From assembly GCF_051304405.1 (NCBI RefSeq), contig NZ_JBPPGG010000001.1:806001-870000 (forward strand): DNA of 64,000 bases, read 5' to 3'. Under the pieces are notes generated by a model that saw nothing but the letters and a program-made list of their open reading frames with translations, did no database searches and had not been told where the DNA came from. This stretch comes from Pedomonas sp051304405. Its GTDB lineage: Bacteria; Pseudomonadota; Alphaproteobacteria; Sphingomonadales; Sphingomonadaceae. The first letter of the stretch is position 1. Each line of letters starts with the position of its first letter. A program made the position numbers and the translations under genes. Of this stretch, positions 21,885-30,908 are shown one piece after another.

Positions 21885-22040
21885 GCGGTCACATCCTTAA
21901 CGCTCGAGGTCCGAAGTCCCGCACCCCGCCGCCCGAAGGCCCGCGGGGGTTTCCACCTCCTATTTGCCCGCTCGGGCCCGCCGTCGCAAGGCCGCGCCCC
22001 CGCCCGGGGGCCGTGCCCTTCCTGCCGCGCACGTCCCGAT

Positions 22041-22087
22041 AAAGGAACGGGAGGGTGCCAGGAGGGTCCGCGACCCTCCTGCAAAAC
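22041..22087. repeat. Composite palindromic element, copy 2
   Basis: The core palindrome at 22060-22080 reads AGGAGGGTC-CGC-GACCCTCCT, a perfect 9-bp stem, preceded by AAAGGAACGGGAGGG. It lies directly beyond the stop codon of the minus-strand HExxH gene and ahead of chvI. Upstream, GGCCGCG and GGGGGCCGTG blocks resemble the inner segments of other copies. Confidence 0.8.
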
Positions 22088-22112
22088 CCTGCCTGCCCCC
22101 CTCCAGGCACCC

Positions 22113-23984
22113 TCAGTGCGTGAGGGCGCGGTCCAGCGTGCGGGCGATGGTGCGGACCTGTTCGTCGCTCAGCTTGTACAGCTGCACAAGCGCGGGCAGC
22201 GCGGGGTCGTACCCGGCGATGGTGCCCTGGTTCTGTTCCATCCACGCCACGACCTGTTCGATGAGGCGTTTGTTGGCGGTGCCGTGGCCGGTGCCGTCGC
22301 CGAAGGCCGGGATGTAGACGTTGGCGAGGGCGAGGCGCGGCGTGTTGCTGAGGCCGACTTCCGACAGCTTGGCCCGGTATTCCAGTTCGGCCGAGGAGAG
22401 GGCGGCCTCGCCGGTGAAGCTCGCCTGATCCAGCACGTGGCGGCCTTCGTGCAGGGTGATGGAGTTGCGGTTCACCTCGTTCCAGAAGGCGCGGCGGAAG
22501 GCGGTGTCGAAGTCCGCCTCGTCCGCGAGGGTGCGGGCGAGGCTGTCCAGCGCCGCCAGGCGCAGCCGCTGCCGCACGCCCTTCAGGTACACCACGCCCT
22601 CCGTGCGGGCGCGGGCGATTTCCGCCGCTTCGTCGGCTGCGATGCCGGCAAGGTAGCGGTCGCGCACCGGGCCGGGCTTCACCAGCGCGGGCAGCCCGTC
22701 GATGGTGGCGACGTAGGGGCCGCGCACCTGCACGATGGTCTGGCCGTCCTCGGCCCAGCCGCCGGGGGCGGAGTCGCCGTCCATCAGCCAGCCGAAGAAG
22801 CTGTTGGAGATCATGTTGTCGAGCACGATCAGCCGCACCTCGCCGCGGCGGCCGTCCTGCTCCACCGGCTGGCGCTCGTCGGTGATGATGTGGCCAAGGT
22901 GCAGGCTCATCACGCCGTTGGTCTCGCCGATCACGCCCCACAGGTTGTAGGCCCGGGAGAGCACGGCCATGGGGTTGGCGTCATCGCCCGCGCCGATGCC
23001 GGTCGCGCGCGCCGCCTCCGCAAGAATGGTCTCCAGGCGCTGCTTGTAGCCCTCCTCGTCGCCCGCGCCGTGGCGGGCGTAGGCGCGGTCGTGGGGGAGG
23101 ATTTCCGCCTCCAGCCGGTCGAACAGGCTCAGGTAGTCCTCGATCCGCGCCCAGCGCTGGGCAACGGCGGAGCGGTTGGGCAGATCCCGGTCGGTCGCCA
23201 GCTGGCTCAGCTCGTCCGCAAAGCCCGCGCGCATCAGCAGCTCGGCGAGCGCCATGGCGTCCTGCGGCGCGGCGTTGCCGCGCGCGCCCTTGAGGAAGGC
23301 CGCTTCCACCGCCGCGTCGGCAAGGCCGAGGCCTTGCGGCGCGGCCTGCGGGGCGTCCATCCAGAAGAAGGCGCGCCAGCCCGCCAGCGCTTCGGCGCCG
23401 TCGCCTGCGGCAAGGCCGATGGCCAGGCGCAGCCGGGCGGCCGTCACGCTCTGCTTCGGCACCGCCGGCAGGGCGTGCCAGGCAGCCTTTGCCGCCGCGA
23501 TGGCGGAGGCGCGCTTCGCGAACGGCAGCCTGATCGCCGCGAGGTACAGACCGCGCACCCCCTCCACCGCCACACCGGGTTCGATGTCGGCGCACGCGGC
23601 AGCGTAGGGCGCGAGCTTGTCCATGGTGGCGGCGGGGTCATCGCCGGTGTTCAGCACCCGGCCATAGAGCAGCGCGGCAGGGTACGGGTCCGGGTCCGAG
23701 GGCAGGCTGGCGGCGAGCCGGTCGGCGGCGTCCGACTGGCGGTTGTCCACCAGCCAGGCGATGCGCGCCAGCTCGCGCTGCGCGGCGGCGCGGTCCGCCG
23801 CCGGGGCGTCGGGCGCCTCGGCCACGGCCTGATACAGCCGCTCCGCCGCGTTCACGTCGTAACGGGCGTAGGCGGCCTGCGCCTCGGCAAGGGTTGCGGC
23901 AGACACCGGCGCGCTGACTGCGGCCAGTGCGGTGAGACCTAAAAAGGGTGTGAAAAACGTCTTCATGGCCGCGCTCATTGCCAT
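22113..23984 (-). CDS. Secreted TPR-like protein with a zincin HExxH motif, unrecognised
   Basis: About 623 residues with a signal peptide (cleavage probably after VSAAT-type residues near position 30). The first half is rich in alanine helices of TPR character. The second half contains TLHEGRHVLD, a perfect HExxH with H512, E513 and H516, followed about 25 residues later by ELEYRAKLSE, whose glutamate could be the third zinc ligand of a gluzincin. This makes a periplasmic metallopeptidase plausible, but I do not recognise a named family. Three nearby ATGs (23984, 23978, 23966) all leave the signal peptide intact, and none has a clear ribosome binding site. Confidence 0.75.
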   Translation of the reverse strand: MAMSAAMKTFFTPFLGLTALAAVSAPVSAATLAEAQAAYARYDVNAAERLYQAVAEAPDAPAADRAAAQRELARIAWLVDNRQSDAADRLAASLPSDPDPYPAALLYGRVLNTGDDPAATMDKLAPYAAACADIEPGVAVEGVRGLYLAAIRLPFAKRASAIAAAKAAWHALPAVPKQSVTAARLRLAIGLAAGDGAEALAGWRAFFWMDAPQAAPQGLGLADAAVEAAFLKGARGNAAPQDAMALAELLMRAGFADELSQLATDRDLPNRSAVAQRWARIEDYLSLFDRLEAEILPHDRAYARHGAGDEEGYKQRLETILAEAARATGIGAGDDANPMAVLSRAYNLWGVIGETNGVMSLHLGHIITDERQPVEQDGRRGEVRLIVLDNMISNSFFGWLMDGDSAPGGWAEDGQTIVQVRGPYVATIDGLPALVKPGPVRDRYLAGIAADEAAEIARARTEGVVYLKGVRQRLRLAALDSLARTLADEADFDTAFRRAFWNEVNRNSITLHEGRHVLDQASFTGEAALSSAELEYRAKLSEVGLSNTPRLALANVYIPAFGDGTGHGTANKRLIEQVVAWMEQNQGTIAGYDPALPALVQLYKLSDEQVRTIARTLDRALTH

Positions 23985-24106
23985 ATCGGAACGCAGCTGT
24001 ATCGAGCCATTCGCTTCAGCAGGCCGCACATCCGGCACATTCCGGCGATGGAAAGAAGCGCATCTGGTTACGCCGCACGCGTCCCCGATCGCGCCCCCGA
24101 TCGCGC

Positions 24107-24967
24107 TTATGCCAGCAGGCGCGCGAGGAACGCGTCGATGGCCGCGCGGGAGTCCTCCTCCTCCAGCGACGGCGCGTGGCCGACGCCCGGCACGGTCACG
24201 CCCGTCACGTGCGGCCCCCGCGCCAGCATGCGATCGAGCGTTTCGACGCTGAGGATGTCCGAGGTCTCGCCCCGCACCACCGTCACCGGCAGTCCGGCCA
24301 GCGCGTCGAAGGCGGGCCACAGGTCAACGCCCGCCGAGCCATTGGGCAGCTTGAATGGCACCGCCAGGTTGGGGTCATAGTCGGGGACGATGCGCCCGTT
24401 GGAGTGCAGGTAGCAGGTGCGCTTGGCCATGCGCAGCCAGTCGTCCATGGAGTAGTGGGGGTAGATCGCGGCGTTGAGGTCCCGCAGCGCCCAGGCGGCG
24501 TGCATCCAGGTGGGCCAGGGGCCCATCTTGCCCACGTAGCCGCGAATCCGCTCCAGCCCCGCTTCCATGATCTCGGGGCCGATGTCGTTGAGCAGCACGC
24601 CCGCCAGATGCTGCTTGAGGGTGCCCGCCATCAGCATGGCGATGATCCCGCCGAGCGAGGTGCCGATGACGGCGATCTTCCCCGGCTTTTCCGCCGCGAT
24701 CAGCGCTTCCACGTCGCGCAGGTAGGTGAGCGGCGCGTAGGTGAGCGGGTCCTTGGCGTAGGCCGAATCCCCGCGCCCGCGCAGGTCGAGGCACCAGAGG
24801 CGCCACCGGCCCGCCAGCCGGTCCGCCACGCCTTCGTAGTCGCGGGCGTTGCGGGTGAGGCCGGGGATGCACAGGAGGATCGGCCTGTCGTCAGGCCCGG
24901 CGTAATCGCGGAAATGCAGCCTCAGCCCGTCGTGGGACCAGTAGTAGCGATCCTCGAAAGCGGCCAT
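24107..24967 (-). CDS. Alpha/beta hydrolase
   Basis: A 286-residue hydrolase-fold enzyme. The oxyanion segment CIPGLTRNARDY, LRGRGDS, the nucleophile elbow GTSLGG and a C-terminal GVGHAPSLEE histidine form the classical catalytic set. The start at 24967 is supported by a GGGGGAGGA ribosome binding site; a 24-codon upstream extension is rejected. There is no signal peptide, so it is cytoplasmic. It precedes the HExxH protein by 122 bases on the same strand and is divergent from selO. The substrate cannot be inferred. Confidence 0.9.
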   Translation of the reverse strand: MAAFEDRYYWSHDGLRLHFRDYAGPDDRPILLCIPGLTRNARDYEGVADRLAGRWRLWCLDLRGRGDSAYAKDPLTYAPLTYLRDVEALIAAEKPGKIAVIGTSLGGIIAMLMAGTLKQHLAGVLLNDIGPEIMEAGLERIRGYVGKMGPWPTWMHAAWALRDLNAAIYPHYSMDDWLRMAKRTCYLHSNGRIVPDYDPNLAVPFKLPNGSAGVDLWPAFDALAGLPVTVVRGETSDILSVETLDRMLARGPHVTGVTVPGVGHAPSLEEEDSRAAIDAFLARLLA

Positions 24968-25223
24968 GTCCTCCCCCAAAGGTCTTGCGGCGGCGGCTTG
25001 AGACGGCAGCCGGCAACCGCGCGTCCAGTCCTGCCCCATGGTTTAGCCCCGGCCCGCCGCCCGCCGAAAGCCTTTTTGCATCCGGCGGCATCGACCCCGC
25101 CCGGGGGAACCGGAGAGGCACCGCCCGCGCTCCCTCTGCAGGGCCGCCAAAGGGACGGTCGCAAGACAGCGCGCATGGCGCTATGCAAGGGCGCAGCAAC
25201 CCGCCGGCGGATGAAGGATTTCC

Positions 25224-26663
25224 ATGGACAAGGCCGCGTATCAGCCCGCGCAGGACATACTCGCCCTGGGCGATGCCTTTTATGATGTGGTGGAGGCGGC
25301 CCGCTTCCCCGAACACAGGCTGCGCTTCCGCAACCAGCGCTGGGCGGAACGGGTGGGGCTGGGCGACCTCACCGACGCGGAATGGATCGACCACTTCGGC
25401 CGGTTCCGGCCGCTGCCGGGCTCGCTGGAGCAGCCGCTGGCGCTGCGCTACCACGGCCACCAGTTCCGCGTGTACAACCCGGACATCGGCGACGGGCGCG
25501 GCTTCCTGTTCGCCCAGGTGCGGGACCTGAAGGACAACCGCCTGCTCGACCTGGGCACCAAGGGCTCGGGCCAGACGCCCTACAGCCGCTTCGGCGACGG
25601 CAAGCTCACCCTCAAGGGCGGCGTGCGCGAGGTGCTGGCGACCGAACAGCTGGAGGCGCTGGGGGTCGAGACCTCCAAATCCTTCTCGCTGATCGAGACC
25701 GGCGAGGCGCTTGACCGCCACGACGAGCCCTCGCCCACCCGGTCGTCCGTGCTGGTGCGCCTGTCCCACAGCCACATCCGCTACGGCACCTTCCAGCGGC
25801 TCGCCTACTTCGGCCTCGCCGACGAGATGACCGCGCTCACCGATTACGTCCTTGCCCGCTACGTGCCCGGCGCGCCGGGGCCGGAGGCACCGCTGGAGGA
25901 GCGGGTCGCGGCGATGCTCGATCACGCGGTCCGGGGCGCGGCGCGGCTGGCCGCCAGCTACATGGCGGCCGGGTTCGTCCACGGCGTCCTCAACACGGAC
26001 AACATCAACATCACCGCCGAGAGCTTCGACTACGGCCCCTGGCGCTTCGCGCCCACCTATGACCTCGCCTTCACCGCCGCCTATTTCGACGAATACGGCC
26101 TCTATGCCTTCGGACGGCAGGCGGAGGCGCTGCACTGGAACGTCTACCAGCTCGCCAAGGCGCTGCTCACCATCGTGCCGAAGGAGGCCATGGTGCCGGT
26201 GCTGGAGACCTTCCCCGAGCATTTCGAGAACGCGCTGGTGGCGGCCATCTTCGCCCGGCTGGGGCTGCAACCGGCCGGGGACGAGCAGGCCAACCTGGCG
26301 CTGTTGCAGGCGATGGAGCGATTCCTCATCGACACCGGCATGGGGCTGGAGCGTTTCTACTTCGACTGGTACGGCGGCATTTTGTCCGAGGCGCGGCGGG
26401 AGAAATCCCCGGCGGCCAACACCTACGCGGGCGAGAAGGCCGCACCCCTGCGCGCGCTGCTGCCCCGCTTCCAGCCCGACGCGGCGGCGCGGGAAAACCT
26501 GAATCACCCGTATTTTGCGGATGATGCACCCTGCACCCTGCTCATCGACGAGGTGGAGGAGATCTGGTCCGCCATCGACGAACGGGATGACTGGGGCCCC
26601 TTCAACGACAAGATCGCCCGCATCCGCCGCATGGGCGAAGCCTACGGCCGCACGTTCAGCTAA
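25224..26663 (+). CDS. selO: Protein adenylyltransferase SelO (YdiU family)
   Basis: A 479-residue pseudokinase-fold AMPylase of normal bacterial length. Visible are YHGHQF, DLGTKGSGQTPYSR, KGGVREVLA and the metal/catalytic region NTDNINI followed by DYGP. SelO transfers AMP from ATP to Ser/Thr/Tyr residues of proteins involved in redox homeostasis. GAAGGATTTCC precedes the ATG. It is divergent from the alpha/beta hydrolase across 256 bases and followed at 78 bases by the pyrophosphatase gene, whose substrate PPi is SelO's by-product; that link may be coincidental. Confidence 0.93.
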   Translation: MDKAAYQPAQDILALGDAFYDVVEAARFPEHRLRFRNQRWAERVGLGDLTDAEWIDHFGRFRPLPGSLEQPLALRYHGHQFRVYNPDIGDGRGFLFAQVRDLKDNRLLDLGTKGSGQTPYSRFGDGKLTLKGGVREVLATEQLEALGVETSKSFSLIETGEALDRHDEPSPTRSSVLVRLSHSHIRYGTFQRLAYFGLADEMTALTDYVLARYVPGAPGPEAPLEERVAAMLDHAVRGAARLAASYMAAGFVHGVLNTDNINITAESFDYGPWRFAPTYDLAFTAAYFDEYGLYAFGRQAEALHWNVYQLAKALLTIVPKEAMVPVLETFPEHFENALVAAIFARLGLQPAGDEQANLALLQAMERFLIDTGMGLERFYFDWYGGILSEARREKSPAANTYAGEKAAPLRALLPRFQPDAAARENLNHPYFADDAPCTLLIDEVEEIWSAIDERDDWGPFNDKIARIRRMGEAYGRTFS

Positions 26664-26741
26664 CCAAAAACGCATTGCATGCTGCGGGTGCGAAGCGCTA
26701 TCCCCGCGCGCGTGTCGTTTTCCCGTTGAAGGACGTTCCGC

Positions 26742-27284
26742 ATGGATATTCGTTACATCCCGGTCGGCAAGAACCCTCCCGAAGAAATCAACGTCGTGAT
26801 CGAAATCCCGGCAGGCGGCGCGCCTGTTAAGTACGAGATCGACAAGAAGTCGGGCGCGCTGTTCGTCGACCGCTTCGTCAACACCGCCATGGTGTACCCG
26901 GCCAACTACGGCTTTGTGCCCCACACCCTGTCGGAAGACGGCGACCCCGTCGACGTGCTGGTGCTGACCGATACCCCTGTGGTTCCGGGTTGCGTCATCC
27001 CGGCCCGTCCCATCGGCATCCTTCACATGGAAGACGAGGCCGGCAACGACGAGAAGATCCTCGCCGTGCCCGTCGCCAAGCTGAACCCGGTCTACGCCAA
27101 CGTGCAGTCGCACGACGAGCTGCCGCCGATCCTGCTGGAGCGCATCGCCCACTTCTTCCAGCACTACAAGGATCTGGAAAAGGGCAAGTGGGTGAAGGTC
27201 GTGAAGTGGGAAGGCCCCGAGGCCGCCCGCAAGGCGATCGAGGCGGGCGTCGAGCGCGCCGGCGGCAAGCTCTCCGCCGCGTAA
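26742..27284 (+). CDS. ppa: Inorganic pyrophosphatase, family I
   Basis: A 180-residue soluble pyrophosphatase that pulls biosynthetic reactions by hydrolysing PPi. The metal-binding signature EDGDPVDVLV and the substrate segment VYPANYGFVPHT are intact, and the length is standard for bacteria. GAAGGACG precedes the ATG. A composite palindromic element follows the stop codon. Confidence 0.97.
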   Translation: MDIRYIPVGKNPPEEINVVIEIPAGGAPVKYEIDKKSGALFVDRFVNTAMVYPANYGFVPHTLSEDGDPVDVLVLTDTPVVPGCVIPARPIGILHMEDEAGNDEKILAVPVAKLNPVYANVQSHDELPPILLERIAHFFQHYKDLEKGKWVKVVKWEGPEAARKAIEAGVERAGGKLSAA

Positions 27285-27311
27285 GCCCGCACTGTATATT
27301 CAACATTTGAA

Positions 27312-27471
27312 TGCAGGAGGGGCCCCGTGCGCGCAGGCGCGGCGCGGAGGCGCACAAACGGCAGGCGCCCCTCCTGCACCTCCCTTCTTCCAGAGGGCCG
27401 CACCCTTCCTCAAGGACGCGGCCCTTTGAAACGAAAGGGGGATCACAAGGGGGTCACAGACCCCCTTATTT
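27312..27471. repeat. Composite palindromic element, copy 3
   Basis: The left palindrome arms GCAGGAGGGGC and GCCCCTCCTGC are split apart by about 40 extra bases (27313-27376), so this half looks like the target of a small insertion. CCTCCCTTCTTC and GGGCCGC follow, then the mirrored GCGGCCCTTTGAAACG and AAAGGGGG, then the right palindrome AAGGGGGTC-ACA-GACCCCCTT at 27447-27467. It occupies most of the 298 bases between ppa and the TPP enzyme gene. Confidence 0.8.
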
Positions 27472-27582
27472 ATGTCTTGAAACAACGTTTCGCTGCGCGG
27501 TCTGGCGGAATGCCCGGCGGCGGCCCGGCGGCGCGCCAGTCTGCCGATTGACTCCGGCATAGCGGCATCGCACCACCGCCCT

Positions 27583-29232
27583 ATGGCCGAAACTGTCCGC
27601 ACCGCTGCGCAACGACTGGTCGACTGCCTCATCGCCCAGGGCGCAACCCATGCCTTCTGCGTGCCCGGCGAGAGCTACCTTGCCGTGCTGGACGCGCTCC
27701 ACGACGTTCAGGACCGCATCCGTCTCATCACCTGCCGTCACGAGGCGGGCGCGGCCAACATGGCCGGCGCCTATGGCACCCTGACGGGGCGGCCCGGCAT
27801 CTGCTTCGTCACCCGGGGCCCGGGCGCGACCCAGGCCGCCATCGGCGTGCACACCGCCCGGCAGGACTCCATGCCGATGATCCTGTTCATCGGCCAGGTG
27901 GCCCGGCGCGACCGGGACCGGGAAGCCTTTCAGGAGGTGGACTACCGGCAGATGTTCACCCCGCTCGCCAAGTGGGTGGCGGAGGTGGACGATCCCGACC
28001 GCATGGCCGAGTATGTGGACCGCGCCTATGCGGTCGCCATGAACGGCCGCCCCGGCCCGGTGGTGCTCGCCCTGCCCGAGGACATGCTGACCGAGCCGAG
28101 CGCCGGCACCGCCATCGGCCGGGTGGAGCCTGCCGTCGCCGCGCCCGCCCCTGCCTCCATCGAGCGGCTGCGGGTGCTGCTGGCGGAGAGCCGCCGCCCG
28201 CTGGTGCTGCTGGGCGGCAGCGGCTGGAGCGAGGAAGGCCTCGCCAGCCTCAAGATTTTCGTGGAGGCGAACCGGCTGCCGGTTGCCACCACCTTCCGGC
28301 GCAAGTCCCTGTTCGACAACACGCACCCCAACTACGCGGGGGACCTGGGCATCGGCCCCAACCCGAAGCTCGCCGAGCGGGTGCGGCAGGCGGACCTCCT
28401 GCTGGTGGTCGGCTCGCGCCTCTCCGAGATGACCACCAGCGGCTATACCCTCATCGAGCCGCCGGTGCCGCGGCAGCGGCTGATCCACATCCACGCGGAC
28501 CCGAACGAGCTGGGCAAGGTCTACCAGCCGACCCTCGGCATCGCCGCCAGCCTCAATGAGGCTGCCCATGCGCTGGCGGCCGTGCGTGTTGTCAGCGCCC
28601 TCTGGGCGGAGGAGACCATGCGCGCCCACGCGGACTATCTGGAGTGGGTGAAGCCGGTGGCGGTCGAGGAGGGCGTGAACCTCGCCGAGGTGATGGCGCA
28701 CCTCGACCGGGTTCTGCCGCCCGACGCCATTCTCACCAACGGCGCGGGCAACTTCGCCGCCTGGCTGCACCGGTTCTACCAGCACCGGCGATACCGCACC
28801 CAGCTTGCGCCCACCAGCGGGGCCATGGGCTACGGCGTGCCGGCGGCCGTTGCCGCCCGCATCGTGCACCCGGAGCGCACCGTCGTCTGCATCGCGGGCG
28901 ACGGCGACTTCCTCATGTCCGGGCAGGAGCTGGCCACCGCCGCCCAGTATGGCGCCAACATCATCGTCATCATCGCCAACAACGGCGTTTACGGCACCAT
29001 CCGCATGCATCAGGCGCGGGAGTATCCCGGCCGGGTCTCGGGCACGGTCATCGCCAACCCGGATTTCGTCGCGCTGGGGGCCAGCTTCGGCTGCCACGCG
29101 ACGCGGGTGGAGCGCACCGAGGACTTCCCAGCCGCCTTCGAGGCCGCCCGGGCCAGCAACCGCCCGGCGCTCGTCGAGCTGATGGTGAGCCCGCGCCACA
29201 TCGCGCCCAACAAGATCCTCACCGACCTTTGA
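27583..29232 (+). CDS. Thiamine-diphosphate enzyme, acetolactate-synthase-like
   Basis: A 549-residue three-domain ThDP enzyme. The cofactor-activating glutamate is in CRHEAGAANMA, and the Mg-ThDP motif runs from GDGDFLM to IANN. No small regulatory subunit is adjacent, so a true acetolactate synthase is unlikely; 2-ketoacid decarboxylases such as AruI (2-ketoarginine) share this architecture. The next gene is an aldehyde dehydrogenase, suggesting a decarboxylate-then-oxidise pair. No strong Shine-Dalgarno is visible before the ATG. The specific substrate is unknown. Confidence 0.85.
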   Translation: MAETVRTAAQRLVDCLIAQGATHAFCVPGESYLAVLDALHDVQDRIRLITCRHEAGAANMAGAYGTLTGRPGICFVTRGPGATQAAIGVHTARQDSMPMILFIGQVARRDRDREAFQEVDYRQMFTPLAKWVAEVDDPDRMAEYVDRAYAVAMNGRPGPVVLALPEDMLTEPSAGTAIGRVEPAVAAPAPASIERLRVLLAESRRPLVLLGGSGWSEEGLASLKIFVEANRLPVATTFRRKSLFDNTHPNYAGDLGIGPNPKLAERVRQADLLLVVGSRLSEMTTSGYTLIEPPVPRQRLIHIHADPNELGKVYQPTLGIAASLNEAAHALAAVRVVSALWAEETMRAHADYLEWVKPVAVEEGVNLAEVMAHLDRVLPPDAILTNGAGNFAAWLHRFYQHRRYRTQLAPTSGAMGYGVPAAVAARIVHPERTVVCIAGDGDFLMSGQELATAAQYGANIIVIIANNGVYGTIRMHQAREYPGRVSGTVIANPDFVALGASFGCHATRVERTEDFPAAFEAARASNRPALVELMVSPRHIAPNKILTDL

Positions 29233-29313
29233 ATTTTCCCGCGATCTTTGCTTCCCTAGGCAGCAACAGATCCCTGTCAGATCCCAGCCAGATCCCGGAA
29301 GGAGCAGACAACC

Positions 29314-30816
29314 ATGGTGGACGTGACCGGTTACCTCGATGCGATGGGCGTGCCGCGCAGCCTCTATGCCGAGGGCGATCTCGTCGCCCGCTCGCCCATC
29401 GACGGCAGCGAGACCGGCCGCCTGAAGATGGACACGCCCGCCGCCGTTGCCGGGAAGATCGGCCAGAGCGTCGAGGCCTTCCGCGCCTGGTCGCGGGTGC
29501 CGGGCCCGGTGCGCGGCGAGCTGGTGCGCCGCCTGGGTGACGCCCTGCGCCGCCACAAGGAGGCGCTCGGCCGCCTCGTCACCGCCGAGAGCGGCAAGCC
29601 CCTCTCCGAAGGGCTGGGCGAGGTGCAGGAGATGATCGACATCTGCGACTTCGCCGTCGGCCTCTCCCGCCAGCTTTACGGCCTCACCATCGCCTCGGAG
29701 CGCGCCAACCACCACCTGCGGGAGATGTGGCACCCGCTGGGGCCGGTGGGCATCATCTCGGCGTTCAACTTCCCCGTCGCCGTGTGGTCGTGGAACGCGG
29801 CGCTGGCGCTGGTGTGCGGCGATTCCATCCTGTGGAAGCCCTCGGAGAAAACCCCGCTGACCGCGCTGGCCGTGCAGCACCTCATGGAGACCGTGGCGAG
29901 CGATTTCGAGCACGCCCCGAAGGGCCTCTCCCAGCTCCTCATCGGCCGGGCGGACGTGGGCGAGGCGCTCACCTCCGATCCGCGCGTGCCGCTCATCTCC
30001 GCCACCGGCAGCACCCGCATGGGCCGGGCCGTGGCGCAGACTGTCGCCGCCCGCCTCGGCCGCACGCTGCTGGAGCTGGGCGGCAACGCCGCCACCATTG
30101 TCTGCCCGTCGGCGGATCTGGAGCTGGCGGTGCGGGCCGTGGCCTTCGGCGCGGCGGGCACCGCCGGCCAGCGCTGCACCACCCTGCGCCGCCTCATCGT
30201 GCATGAGAGCGTCTACGACGCGCTGGTGCCGCGCCTGAAGACGGCGTTTGCCTCGCTCCCCATCGGCGATCCGCTCGACGCGAAGAACCTCATCGGCCCG
30301 CTCATCGACGAGGCGGCGAGGGAGGCGATGAAGCGCGCGCTCGACCAGGCGAAGGCCGAGGGCGGCGTGGTAACCGGCGGCGAGCGCCTCGATCGGGTTG
30401 CGGGCGGCGTCTATGTCGCCCCGGCGCTGGTGGAGATGCCCGCCCAGACCGCAATCGTGCGGGAGGAGACGTTCGCGCCCATCCTCTACGTGCTGCGCTA
30501 CACCGACTTCGAGGAGGCGATCCGCCTCCAGCGCGACGTGCCGCAGGGCCTCTCCTCCTCCATCCTGACGACGGACATGCGCGAGGCGGAATACTTCCTC
30601 TCGGCGCAGGGCAGCGACTGCGGCATCGCCAACGTCAACATGGGCACGAGCGGGGCCGAGATCGGCGGCGCGTTCGGCGGCGAGAAGGAGACCGGCGGCG
30701 GCCGCGAATCCGGCTCGGACGCCTGGAAGGCCTACATGCGCCGCCAGACCCAGACCATCAACTACGGCCGCGACCTGCCGCTGGCGCAGGGCGTGAAGTT
30801 CGAGATCGACGCCTAA
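29314..30816 (+). CDS. Aldehyde dehydrogenase, aminoadipate-semialdehyde (ALDH7) type
   Basis: A 500-residue NAD(P)-dependent ALDH. FNFPVAVWSWN, the glutamate in LELGGNAA and the catalytic cysteine in GQRCTT are present. The phrasing of the N-terminal and cofactor regions resembles the AmaB/ALDH7A1 group that oxidises aminoadipate semialdehyde in lysine breakdown. GGAAGGAGC precedes the ATG. It lies 81 bases after the ThDP enzyme on the same strand and ends convergently with an Lrp regulator, separated by a strong hairpin. Confidence 0.88.
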   Translation: MVDVTGYLDAMGVPRSLYAEGDLVARSPIDGSETGRLKMDTPAAVAGKIGQSVEAFRAWSRVPGPVRGELVRRLGDALRRHKEALGRLVTAESGKPLSEGLGEVQEMIDICDFAVGLSRQLYGLTIASERANHHLREMWHPLGPVGIISAFNFPVAVWSWNAALALVCGDSILWKPSEKTPLTALAVQHLMETVASDFEHAPKGLSQLLIGRADVGEALTSDPRVPLISATGSTRMGRAVAQTVAARLGRTLLELGGNAATIVCPSADLELAVRAVAFGAAGTAGQRCTTLRRLIVHESVYDALVPRLKTAFASLPIGDPLDAKNLIGPLIDEAAREAMKRALDQAKAEGGVVTGGERLDRVAGGVYVAPALVEMPAQTAIVREETFAPILYVLRYTDFEEAIRLQRDVPQGLSSSILTTDMREAEYFLSAQGSDCGIANVNMGTSGAEIGGAFGGEKETGGGRESGSDAWKAYMRRQTQTINYGRDLPLAQGVKFEIDA

Positions 30817-30857
30817 GGCCGGGGCTTCGCCTTCGGGGCCGGGGCTTTGCTTTTAAC

Positions 30858-30883
30858 GCCAAGGGGGGCTTACCCCCCTTGGC
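30858..30883. terminator. Bidirectional hairpin between convergent genes (palindromic family, copy 4)
   Basis: A perfect 11-bp inverted repeat GCCAAGGGGGG / CCCCCCTTGGC with loop CTTA lies 41 bases after the aldehyde dehydrogenase stop and 25 bases from the convergent Lrp gene stop. The arms match the CAAGGGGG variant seen in copies 3 and 7 of the composite palindrome family. Confidence 0.7.
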
Positions 30884-30908
30884 AATCCCCCTTTCGTGTT
30901 TCCCCCTT

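Noticed and set aside
27466..30204. A 912-codon minus-strand frame opposite the ThDP enzyme and aldehyde dehydrogenase
   Set aside because: Shadow of two well-recognised plus-strand enzymes; no motif and no ribosome binding site.
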